Below are positions 56,521-64,000 of a stretch of DNA of 64,000 nt, piece after piece (the stretch's first letter is position 1; every line of letters starts with the position of its first letter). The notes under the pieces were generated by a model, which saw only the letters and a program-made list of their open reading frames with translations, made no database searches and was not told the origin of the DNA. The stretch is from Kamptonema formosum PCC 6407 (GTDB lineage Bacteria; Cyanobacteriota; Cyanobacteriia; Cyanobacteriales; Microcoleaceae), in the NCBI RefSeq assembly GCF_000332155.1, contig NZ_KB235904.1:1864248-1928247 (forward strand), in the 5' to 3' direction. A program made the position numbers and the translations under genes.

Positions 56521-56552
56521 TGAAGGAAGAAGGAAAAAGGAAAAGGGTAGAA
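56521..56552 (-). repeat. CTTCCTT array before the GT4 start codon
   Basis: On the sense (minus) strand pyrimidine-rich CCTTTT/CTTCCTT units end three bases before ATG 56517. Confidence 0.8.
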
Positions 56553-56574
56553 AGGTGATAATTGTAGTGAGTTA

Positions 56575-57270
56575 TTAATAGCTTGGGGCTTGACAAACCC
56601 AGACGCAATCTCGCGGGACGGAGGAAGCATCTTTTAAAAGGATTTTGTAGTTCAAATGTGTGAGAAATTTTTCCATAATCGTATCAGTCATAATTGAGAA
56701 AGCAGTTCCATCTCGGTGCCCCATTAAGTTTAGAGGCCAGTCACTCAAGAATTTTTCCCAGCCTAATTCAGTGAAAATATTACTGTGGTGAAATACACAG
56801 AGGGCATCTCCCCGCAAAACTTTAGGAATCTGAGTCAGGTAGTTAAAAATATCTCTCGGTTCTATATGCACCATTGTATCGTAGCAAAAGCACACATCTG
56901 CGGAGTTAGGATTAATGCCTCCCAATGTTAAACCGTCGAGTTTAACATAACTTACTCGTTCGTCACCTAAGCGCGATCGCGCAGCTTGTAACATTTCACT
57001 GGAAATATCGGCACAGATCGCGCGATCGCAATATTTTAGCAACATTGCCCCCGTCCGTCCACCGCCGATCCCAATTTCTAAAACTGTATGCTCTTTTTTA
57101 ATATAAGGTGCAATAAATCGCTCTTCTATCAGCGTTTCATACTCTGCCAATGAATTCGCAGCCCCGGCTGCTTTGCCAATCCATTCATCCCCAATATGAC
57201 CCAATTCGGGGTTATTTTTTTGCCATTGCTGGGCGTAACTGTCCCAGGCTCCCTCATAATCAATTTTCAT
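56575..57270 (-). CDS. Class I SAM-dependent methyltransferase
   Basis: 231 residues. The AdoMet motif I is VLEIGIGGGRTG, with AICADISSEML as the acidic strand and DVCFCYDTMVHI as motif IV. The N-terminal segment (WDSYAQQWQKN) is like methyltransferases of glycan loci. The acceptor is unknown, but its position among glycosyltransferases suggests O-methylation of a surface sugar or a lipid-linked intermediate. Confidence 0.85.
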   Translation of the reverse strand: MKIDYEGAWDSYAQQWQKNNPELGHIGDEWIGKAAGAANSLAEYETLIEERFIAPYIKKEHTVLEIGIGGGRTGAMLLKYCDRAICADISSEMLQAARSRLGDERVSYVKLDGLTLGGINPNSADVCFCYDTMVHIEPRDIFNYLTQIPKVLRGDALCVFHHSNIFTELGWEKFLSDWPLNLMGHRDGTAFSIMTDTIMEKFLTHLNYKILLKDASSVPRDCVWVCQAPSY

Positions 57271-57337
57271 GTTTTTAACTTGCCGATGTCAATGATGTTG
57301 ATGTTTAAGTTGGTAATAAGTTCCCGTATTTTCTAAT

Positions 57338-57387
57338 GTAACGTCGCCCTCTGGGCGGTTAGGATACTGCCCAGAGGGCGGCGTTAC
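57338..57387. repeat. Palindromic repeat, second copy
   Basis: GTAACGTCGCCCTCTGGGCG and its inverted half CCCAGAGGGCGGCGTTAC enclose GTTAGGATACTG. It is the same palindrome as 49035-49084. It lies between the two methyltransferase genes and could be a terminator. Confidence 0.85.
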
Positions 57388-57418
57388 AAAAATGTTGCTT
57401 AATTGCTAATTATGTTAA

Positions 57419-58408
57419 TCATATATCTTTGGGGCGCAAAATGCTCAAACAAAAATCAGTTTGTAGTCCTCCCGGTAACTCCATTAAAATATTTTCAAAT
57501 TCTAGAAGTAGCCTAATAATTGCTTCCCCTTTTGCATCTCCCGGTAAAAATTGACTGTGATCTAATAACGGGTACATTGGGTGTAATATTGCTCCTCCAA
57601 GGGGGTTAAAAACTTCCATCTCAAAGTATTCGGCAAGTAGGGGAAGTATCAGTTTTGAGCGCACTGCCTCAGAAGGATCGGCTTCAAATACCTGCTTAAG
57701 TGTTGGGTTAATAAATGTTTCCATTTTGCCCGATTTAAGTTCATCGGGAAAGCAATTATATAACCGATTGATCAAATCTACTTGATGCTGACTGTAGATA
57801 TTATAGCAGTCTCCTACATATTCATTGACAATTAAGTAGCCCTCTGGTTTTAAAGATTGATGAACAATTGACATAAATCGTTCGATTTCTTTCACATGAT
57901 GCAGGGAACCAGAACAAAATACAACGTCATATTTAAGGTCTTCAGCGATCTGAAAATTATTGAAATCATCTTGATAAAAGTTAATACTAACTCCTGCCAA
58001 ATCTGCATTTTTTCTGGCAATTTCTAAAGAAGCATCCGAGAAGTCGAAGGCATCAATATGTTTAGCTAAACCTAATTTAGCTATAATTACCTCATGATTA
58101 CCAATACCGCATCCAATTGATAATAATCTATCAAATTTTTGGCAGGCAAAAAAATCTTCAATTAACCAAGCTAGCCAATATTTTTGCGTCTCTCCCCCAG
58201 ACATCCGCTTGTTAATAGACTCTTCAATAATAGGATTCGATACCCATTGGCTAGCCACCCCAGCCCTAGGAGTTGTTTCCCAGTAATTTCTCGCTTGAGA
58301 TAAACCATATTTTTGCAGCCAATCGAATATGGTTAAATCTTTCTTGTCTGGTATCAATAAAAGTCGTTTGAGAATCTTTTTAATTAACCGTTTTATTGAC
58401 TTAACCAT
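57419..58408 (-). CDS. Class I SAM-dependent methyltransferase
   Basis: 329 residues. AdoMet motif I is LLSIGCGIGNHEV, followed by IDAFDFSDASLEIAR, DVVFCSGSLHHV (motif IV) and GYLIVNEYVG. A basic N-terminal segment (KSIKRLIKKILKRLLLIPDKKD) may associate with the membrane. Substrate unknown; the context points to surface-glycan or lipid modification. Confidence 0.85.
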   Translation of the reverse strand: MVKSIKRLIKKILKRLLLIPDKKDLTIFDWLQKYGLSQARNYWETTPRAGVASQWVSNPIIEESINKRMSGGETQKYWLAWLIEDFFACQKFDRLLSIGCGIGNHEVIIAKLGLAKHIDAFDFSDASLEIARKNADLAGVSINFYQDDFNNFQIAEDLKYDVVFCSGSLHHVKEIERFMSIVHQSLKPEGYLIVNEYVGDCYNIYSQHQVDLINRLYNCFPDELKSGKMETFINPTLKQVFEADPSEAVRSKLILPLLAEYFEMEVFNPLGGAILHPMYPLLDHSQFLPGDAKGEAIIRLLLEFENILMELPGGLQTDFCLSILRPKDI

Positions 58409-58454
58409 AGAATTTTTAGCTGTGTTTATTTAGTTTAAATGTAGTTTGAATTCC

Positions 58455-61400
58455 TCAGTTAAATTTTTTGCGATTGAGGTAGGCTTCACAAAAAATCTGA
58501 CCATAATCTTGAGTCATCTCCTCAAAAGTATTCAATGATTCTAGAACATATTTCGCATTCTCAGCAAGACGATGCCGCAGTGATTCATCTTCCAACAAAG
58601 ATAACAGAGATGCAGCCAGTTCTTCCGGTCGATCGGGAGTATAAAATAAACCATTGATGCCAGGTCTAACTTGTTCTCTGATCCCAAATACTGGCGTTGT
58701 CACGATCGGCAAATCGTAAGCCATCGCTTCTAAAATCACTCTGGGAAAACTTTCTACGCGAGATGTGCAAACAAAAATGTCGGCTGCTTGATAATACTTT
58801 GCTGTCTCTGGAGTTTCGGAGACTAAACTTACCCGTTGTCGCAATTCTTCTGGCAATTCACTGACCATTCCAGTTAACTTATTGCTGTAAAGACTGGGGC
58901 GATTGCCGACAATAAAACATCTAATGCGATTATGCCATTTTTCAGGTAAATATGAAAGCGCTTTCACCAAGTCTTGCTGACCTTTGCGATCGCACACAGT
59001 ACCCAACAGCAACATCATCACCTCACCTGGTTCAACACCCAGACTTTTCCTCGCTAAATCTGAATTTCCCGACCGATCTAACCTACTCAAATCTAACCCA
59101 TTGTGAATCACTCGGAAATTGTGGTGGCTATTGAGTTGCCAATATCTATCCCGCGTCGCATCAGCCACAAAAATTACTTGATAAGGAAATCGAAAACATT
59201 CAAGTGCTCTAGCAGCGATTTCCGGCCCAAATCTGTCAAAATAAGTTTGCCAAGGGTCGCTTTCATGGACGTTCCACACCGAAGAAATACCTAGTTCGCG
59301 GGCAACATCTACCATGAAAAAGTTTTCTAAAGTATTGACATAAATGACATCAACATTGTAGCTATCAACCTCTTTTGTAAATATTCGGATCGCGCGATCG
59401 TAAGCATCGCGCTGATAGATATGTTCCAGCGGGTTATCGCGCACAATTACTTTCATACCCTGCTGTTCGTAAACCTCCCGTAAGGGCCCATCTGTAGTGC
59501 AAAATATAACAGGTTCAACTATTCCTTTAGAGAACAATTCCACAGCTATTTCATATTGATGTAGCGGCGCACCAGTGAAATCTAAAGAATTGCTGCACAT
59601 CAACAATTTTGGTCGAAATGTAAGTGCATTTCTTCCTTCTTCCTTCTTCCTTCTTCCTTCTTCCTTCAAAAAGAATCGGCGGGGTTGAATGCGAAAATAC
59701 TCATCATCTAAAGATAAATGAGGGCTATAAAAATCATCTACTTTCCGCGCATACTTGCGTCGATAGGCTGCAACTTCCTGCGGGTTATCGTTAAAACCCC
59801 TAGAAGTACCTTCGCGGTGCAGAAGTTCAGCATCAGGACAGTAAACTGAGCGATAACCCTGTTCTAACAAACGATATCCATAGTCAACATCGTTGTAAGC
59901 AACGGCAAAGTTTTGCTCATCAAAACCACCTAATTCTAAGAACAAATTGCGTGGTGTTAGCATACAGGCTGCTGTCACGGCCGAGTAATTTCGCGTTACC
60001 ATTGCTAGGGAAAGATAACCCCGATTGTCGCTAGACATTAACTTAAAAGCATGACCAGCCAAACCATGATGCAATCCGTGAATTATCCCAGCGTGCTGAA
60101 TCCTACTATCAGGATACAAGAGTCTCGCACCAACTGCACCCACTCCAGAAACCTGAGCATATCCCACCATTTGACTTAGCCAGCGTGGATTAATTACCTC
60201 AGTATCGTTATTCAAAAATAGGATATATTCGCTCTCAACTTTTTCTACAGCACGGTTATTAATAGCAGCAAAACTAAATTTACCGCCTTCATTTTTAATC
60301 CGCAAAACTTGATGATGAATTTGATTTAAATATTCCAGCGTCTTCGGATCGTCGCTTTCATTATCGATCGCGACTACTTGATAATTTTGATAAGTTGTCT
60401 TTTTGAGAGAATCCAGACAACCTTTGAGCAACATTAACTGATTTTTCGTAGGGATAATAATCGTCACAGCAGGCCCATTGTCAGGAAAATGCTGGGAGAA
60501 TATGCCCAAATTTTCTTTACTTGCCCAGTCTGGTTGATATACACTACCCGCAATTTTTCGCCGTTCTAAAGCTTCTTGAATTGCTTTTTGACCGGCACCA
60601 AAACTAGCCGGTTTAGCGGCTCCTGATATTGCTGTAGAACCTGGCGCTGTTCGCCAGTGATATAATACTAAGGGTAGATGCCCAACTTGACGAGAAACTT
60701 CTGTAGCTCTCAACGCAAAATCGTAATCTTGTGACCCTTCAAACCCCAGACGCAAGCCGCCAATTTTCTCAAAGATTTGGCTTCTTACGACGCACAAATG
60801 ACCGAGATACATATAGGAAAGTAGCAATTCCGGCGACCAGTCAGGTTTGAATTGCGGGCAAAATCGATGACCTTCAGTGTCGATTTTGTCATCGTCTGAG
60901 TAGAGGAAATCTGTTTCTGGATGTGCTGCTAGATATAAAGCAACTTCCCCTAATGCGTCAGGAGTAAGCTCGTCATCGTTATCAAGAAATAAGATAAAAT
61001 CGCCTGTAGCAAGTTCGGCAGCGCTATTGGTAGCGGCGCTAATATTACCGTTTTTAGTACGAAAAGCTAGGCGAATCCGGCTATCTTTTTGGGCCAATTT
61101 CTTTAATGTTTCAGCAACAGTTGCATCTGTGCTACAATCATCAGCGATGCAGAGTTCCCAATCCTGATAAACTTGTTTCGTAACGCTGGTAATCGCCATC
61201 TCCAAAAATTCTATAGGTGGATTATAAACTGGCATCACCACAGAAATTTTTGGTAGTTTCTCCTGACACAATTCTAAACGAGAGATCAGATATTCGCGAG
61301 CGCGTTCGTTCCACTGATTTACATCCAGCCAAGCATCATAAGTATCTATTGGCTGCGGTACCACAAAACCACCAGGCAATTGTAAATCGCCTGACGAACT

Positions 61401-63659
61401 TAATTGTTTTTGTTGTCGATAAATCGTTACTACCTGACGCGCCACCTTTGCTATTTCCCAAGGCATAGGGAGAATTCTTCCCAGGCGCTGTTTCCTCTCT
61501 CCCATTCGCTTGCTGATTGCCCCTGCAAATCGGGAGACTTCCTGTAATTTATCTGCCCCTCGCTGCCAGACATTATAACGCGCTACAGTCAATATTTTAG
61601 GCGAGTGAAATGATAATACTTCTCCATTTTCTAGCTGAGCTTGTAGAGCAATTGGCCATTCTCCCGGCGGTAGATTAACTAACGCCTCAAACCCACTTTC
61701 ATAACTGCCAACCCAATCAGGAAAAGCCTCGTTAACATCTTTTCTTCGCAAACCATAAGCACAATCAACAGCAATATCTCCACAGTACAAAGTCAAATTA
61801 GTAATTTTTTGCTCTGGATGACAACACCAACCTGCAAACAAAATTTGTCCTTGGCGTTGCTGCTGCTCTACTGGTGAATCAAAAGCTGCTTGAATTGTAG
61901 AAACTGAGAGAGAATAAGATGTAACTAAATGCCATTTTCCTGGGCTATCTTGCGCCTCTAATAGTAGCGTTTGCCTGCCTGCCAGTGGTTTAACTTCAAT
62001 CCTAAAACCCGATTTTACCGCACTAGGAATATGGGGATAAGATTGACCTACATCGCCTCTGCCAATTCCATAAACTCCCTCGAAACTCTGTTCTCCAATT
62101 CTAGCTCGTACTGCTTTAATGCTCATCCTATTATGGAATAACCAGCCAGCAATTTCTAAGTTGCCACCGTCAATATTCCAGCTAGCAGGTGCATCTAGAG
62201 TTAAGAAAAATCGAGGCGATAAGTCCCGCAGGCGACGCTTTAAGTCGAACCATTTTTCCCTGATTTTCCATAATTTAGAAGACTTAATTGCGGCAATTTC
62301 GGCGCGAAATTCTTCAGCCTCTAAGCGTGAACGGTCTATTTGCGCCATAATTTCTTTAAATTCTACTTTAGTAGAACCTAGTTCGGTTTCTAGTTCTGCA
62401 AATTGAGCGGCAATTTCTTGTAATTGCGCTTCCTTTGCCTCAGCTACTCCCTGAGTCGAACCTAATTCAGTTTCTAATCTCAAAACTTTTGCTAAAGCTT
62501 CTTGAAATTGCGCTTCCGTACCTGCTAGCTTTACCTGAGTCGAACCTAATTCAGTTTCTAATCCCAAAACTTTGGCTAAAGCTTCTTGAAATTGCGCCTC
62601 AGTACCCGCCAGTTTTACCTGAGTCGAACCTAATTCAGTTTCTAATCCCAAAACCTTCGCCAAAGCTTCTTGAAATTGCGCCTCAGTACCTGCCAATTTT
62701 ACCTGAGTCGAACCTAATTCATTTTCTAATTCTCTGACTTTTCCTTGAGCTTCACTAAATTGTTCTTGCCATTGTTTAAGCTCAGATTTAAGAATTTTCT
62801 TTTGTTTTTCGAGTTGGCGAATTTCTAGCCAGTCTTGAAAAACCCAAGACTGGGAGGAAGATTGCTTAATAAATTCAGCATCACTTACAGCTATTCCGCT
62901 ACCAAGATTTAAGGCTTTCTCCTCAAGTTTACTGTAAAGTTCTAAAGCCTCTGGAAAATATTTATTAATCAAACTAGGTCTATGAGTTTGTAAAATTTCA
63001 TTTACTAATAAAGATTTTTCAAAATTATCTGGTGGCGGTGCGGGTAAATCAACATGAAATTTGCTATTAATTGTTTCTACAAAATCATTAGCTTTATTGC
63101 CAATTGCATAAACATGAGCTAAAAAGCAACGTTCCGGGTATTGCTGATGAAATGCTAATACTTTTCTGTTATAGTGAATCCACATTTTAACAGCAATTTC
63201 CGGGCTATTTAACAAGCTATCATCCGTGGCCCTGCGGTACAAAGAATCTACAACTTCCCAAGGAGAACGATAAACAAATATAACATTGGCATCAGGCAGT
63301 AAATTCAGCCAAAAATTCAAGAAAAGAGTTGTGCGGGGATCTTTCCATCCCCAGAGGGAATAGCCTTTACTTTTGCGGATAATATTTTGAGCTTGTTCTA
63401 CATATTCATCTGTAACTGTAATCTCCGTTTGTAAGGTAGACCCCAAATCATCTATACCTTGGGAGCACAAAACAGCCTTGTGAAACTCCACAAAGTCAAC
63501 ATTTTCAAAATGTCCCTTAACATTACCGTAGGCAGGGCCCACCAAGTTTTCGCCAATATTTACCCCTACTTTCTGAAGGAGAGAAGCTGTTAAAGATGTA
63601 CCGGAGCGGTGCATTCCGGCAATGATAAAAACAGATGATTTAGTCTCAGTTACATTCAT
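58455..63659 (-). CDS. Giant sulfotransferase / coiled-coil / GT2 / GT2 / GT4 protein
   Basis: 1734 residues. Residues ~10-270 are a sulfotransferase domain with the PAPS-binding GMHRSGTS (15-22) and WGWKDPRTT. Residues ~280-460 are a coiled coil with 28-residue repeats (LGSTQVKLAGTEAQFQEALA...) and the motif SSKLWKIREKWFDLKRR. Residues ~485-750 form unassigned beta-rich repeats (SWNIDGGNLEIAGWLF, ILFAGWCCHPEQKI). GT2-a begins ~803 (KISVVMPVYNPP; DD motif FLDNDDE ~895), GT2-b at ~1063 (VTIIIPTKNQ; FLNNDTEV ~1153), and GT4 spans ~1348-1734 (SRVESFPRVILEAMAYDLP). It would make or modify an exported, possibly sulfated polysaccharide. Between GT2-b and GT4 a [12 protein letters not shown] run is encoded by a GGAAGAA repeat. 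The substrates are not readable. Confidence 0.88.
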   Translation of the reverse strand: MNVTETKSSVFIIAGMHRSGTSLTASLLQKVGVNIGENLVGPAYGNVKGHFENVDFVEFHKAVLCSQGIDDLGSTLQTEITVTDEYVEQAQNIIRKSKGYSLWGWKDPRTTLFLNFWLNLLPDANVIFVYRSPWEVVDSLYRRATDDSLLNSPEIAVKMWIHYNRKVLAFHQQYPERCFLAHVYAIGNKANDFVETINSKFHVDLPAPPPDNFEKSLLVNEILQTHRPSLINKYFPEALELYSKLEEKALNLGSGIAVSDAEFIKQSSSQSWVFQDWLEIRQLEKQKKILKSELKQWQEQFSEAQGKVRELENELGSTQVKLAGTEAQFQEALAKVLGLETELGSTQVKLAGTEAQFQEALAKVLGLETELGSTQVKLAGTEAQFQEALAKVLRLETELGSTQGVAEAKEAQLQEIAAQFAELETELGSTKVEFKEIMAQIDRSRLEAEEFRAEIAAIKSSKLWKIREKWFDLKRRLRDLSPRFFLTLDAPASWNIDGGNLEIAGWLFHNRMSIKAVRARIGEQSFEGVYGIGRGDVGQSYPHIPSAVKSGFRIEVKPLAGRQTLLLEAQDSPGKWHLVTSYSLSVSTIQAAFDSPVEQQQRQGQILFAGWCCHPEQKITNLTLYCGDIAVDCAYGLRRKDVNEAFPDWVGSYESGFEALVNLPPGEWPIALQAQLENGEVLSFHSPKILTVARYNVWQRGADKLQEVSRFAGAISKRMGERKQRLGRILPMPWEIAKVARQVVTIYRQQKQLSSSGDLQLPGGFVVPQPIDTYDAWLDVNQWNERAREYLISRLELCQEKLPKISVVMPVYNPPIEFLEMAITSVTKQVYQDWELCIADDCSTDATVAETLKKLAQKDSRIRLAFRTKNGNISAATNSAAELATGDFILFLDNDDELTPDALGEVALYLAAHPETDFLYSDDDKIDTEGHRFCPQFKPDWSPELLLSYMYLGHLCVVRSQIFEKIGGLRLGFEGSQDYDFALRATEVSRQVGHLPLVLYHWRTAPGSTAISGAAKPASFGAGQKAIQEALERRKIAGSVYQPDWASKENLGIFSQHFPDNGPAVTIIIPTKNQLMLLKGCLDSLKKTTYQNYQVVAIDNESDDPKTLEYLNQIHHQVLRIKNEGGKFSFAAINNRAVEKVESEYILFLNNDTEVINPRWLSQMVGYAQVSGVGAVGARLLYPDSRIQHAGIIHGLHHGLAGHAFKLMSSDNRGYLSLAMVTRNYSAVTAACMLTPRNLFLELGGFDEQNFAVAYNDVDYGYRLLEQGYRSVYCPDAELLHREGTSRGFNDNPQEVAAYRRKYARKVDDFYSPHLSLDDEYFRIQPRRFFLKEEGRRKKEEGRNALTFRPKLLMCSNSLDFTGAPLHQYEIAVELFSKGIVEPVIFCTTDGPLREVYEQQGMKVIVRDNPLEHIYQRDAYDRAIRIFTKEVDSYNVDVIYVNTLENFFMVDVARELGISSVWNVHESDPWQTYFDRFGPEIAARALECFRFPYQVIFVADATRDRYWQLNSHHNFRVIHNGLDLSRLDRSGNSDLARKSLGVEPGEVMMLLLGTVCDRKGQQDLVKALSYLPEKWHNRIRCFIVGNRPSLYSNKLTGMVSELPEELRQRVSLVSETPETAKYYQAADIFVCTSRVESFPRVILEAMAYDLPIVTTPVFGIREQVRPGINGLFYTPDRPEELAASLLSLLEDESLRHRLAENAKYVLESLNTFEEMTQDYGQIFCEAYLNRKKFN
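59631..59667 (-). repeat. GGAAGAA heptamer array inside the giant glycosyltransferase gene
   Basis: Five 7-bp units (CTTCCTT on + strand) read as [12 protein letters not shown] at residues ~1331-1343, exactly between GT2-b and GT4 domains. Confidence 0.9.
62430..62740 (-). repeat. 84-bp tandem repeats coding for a coiled coil
   Basis: Three full and one partial copy of a 28-codon unit (LGSTQVKLAGTEAQFQEALA and following). Four heptads per unit keep the coiled-coil register. Sequence identity between units is very high, implying recent expansion. Confidence 0.88.
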
Positions 63660-63698
63660 AAATTCTATTCTCTTTAGGGATTCCTAAAGCTATCCTCC

Positions 63699-64000
63699 TC
63701 ATTCATTTTCTCCAGCTAACCCCATCGCCCGCTTAACTCGAAACCATTCCGCTCTCAACTTCCAAAATTTACTACTCTCCATTGCCATAATTCTAGATTG
63801 CGATCGCTCTTTTTCTCCTTGAGTACAGGCTAGCTGAATCTGAGTTTGCTCTAATTGTACCTCAACTGAGGCTAGCTTATTTTCAGTTTGCCCTAATTTT
63901 TTGTGAGTAGACAATAGCTGAGCTTGTGTTTGCTCTAATTGTCTCATCGCCGCAGATAGCTCAGTTTCAGTTTGCTCCAGTTTTTTCTGGGTAAATAATA
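63699..64000 (-). CDS. C-terminal part of a coiled-coil glycan-locus protein (truncated by window)
   Basis: The frame is open to the window end; an internal ATG is at 63947, but codons before it (FTQKKLEQTETELSAA) continue without stop. The visible ~100 residues are a heptad coiled coil (QLEQTQAQLLSTHKKLGQTE) ending in SSKFWKLRAEWFRVKR, closely matching SSKLWKIREKWFDLKRR in the giant protein downstream. The missing N-terminal part is likely a methyltransferase or glycosyltransferase. It ends 40 bp upstream of the giant gene. Confidence 0.75.
   Translation of the reverse strand, partial: LFTQKKLEQTETELSAAMRQLEQTQAQLLSTHKKLGQTENKLASVEVQLEQTQIQLACTQGEKERSQSRIMAMESSKFWKLRAEWFRVKRAMGLAGENE

Noticed and set aside
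62119..62737. Open frames with LPESNLIQFLI repeats on the plus strand
   Set aside because: They are antisense shadows of the coiled-coil repeats of the giant gene.

Overview
The window is a piece of a filamentous, non-toxic-marker-bearing cyanobacterial chromosome, most likely of an Oscillatoriales type (Microcoleus/Oscillatoria/Phormidium-like). The evidence is the very frequent HIP1 palindrome GCGATCGC, photosynthesis genes (chlD, psbK, tocopherol cyclase, HPPD, a CPP1-like protein, ubiD), multi-GAF phytochrome-like signalling proteins, PEP-CTERM and CHAT proteins, and arrays of short (mostly 7-bp) tandem repeats between genes. The genus is an inference; no rRNA or tRNA gene was seen.

Layout. 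1-3852: the 3' part of chlD, a PEP-CTERM protein, a decayed GGQ-less copy of prfB and then intact prfB, both with the CTTTGAC programmed-frameshift site. 4032-6136: a type II restriction-modification locus (controller-protein remnant, nuclease, SPPY-type methyltransferase). 6264-10997: a large two-partner-secretion exoprotein with a C-terminal CHAT protease. 11364-19109: adenylate cyclase, nucleoside transporter, site-2 protease, a degenerate metallo-beta-lactamase-fold protein and an acetyltransferase. 19448-24457: a compact cluster of lysine 2,3-aminomutase, an AGAT-like amidinotransferase, an ATP-grasp ligase, a stump of a guanidinoacetate-methyltransferase-like gene and an oppositely oriented MATE exporter. 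It looks like a small guanidino-metabolite pathway and is the best candidate for an undescribed system. 24702-36408: GST, psbK-tgt, cobS, tocopherol cyclase, a cyanobacteriochrome-like diguanylate cyclase, a cupredoxin, a highly structured 400-nt non-coding stretch resembling an orphan HEARO/omega RNA, map and a CPP1-like gene. 36544-41685: HAD phosphatase, a second diguanylate cyclase, HPPD and an SDR gene with an internal deletion. 41747-44833: two tandem NYN-nuclease/OST-HTH (LOTUS) proteins, one with a transposase-like zinc ribbon. 45062-51981: two phosphate ABC transporters facing each other, pstS-C-A-B and a pstCA fusion with its own pstB, with Pho-box-like arrays. 52281-55211: ubiD and a REC-histidine kinase. 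55237-64000: a surface-glycan locus with glycosyltransferases, methyltransferases and a 1734-residue sulfotransferase/coiled-coil/GT2/GT2/GT4 protein.

The unifying oddity is the repeats. Heptanucleotide arrays fill most intergenic gaps, but they also lie in frame inside HPPD, the CHAT exoprotein and the giant glycosyltransferase (with an 8-bp relative inside chlD), and they supply the last codons and stop of two genes. CTTCCTT arrays sit directly before several start codons, always with the pyrimidine strand as the sense strand.

All calls come from reading the translated sequence by eye. Domain names rest on remembered family signatures, not on database searches.
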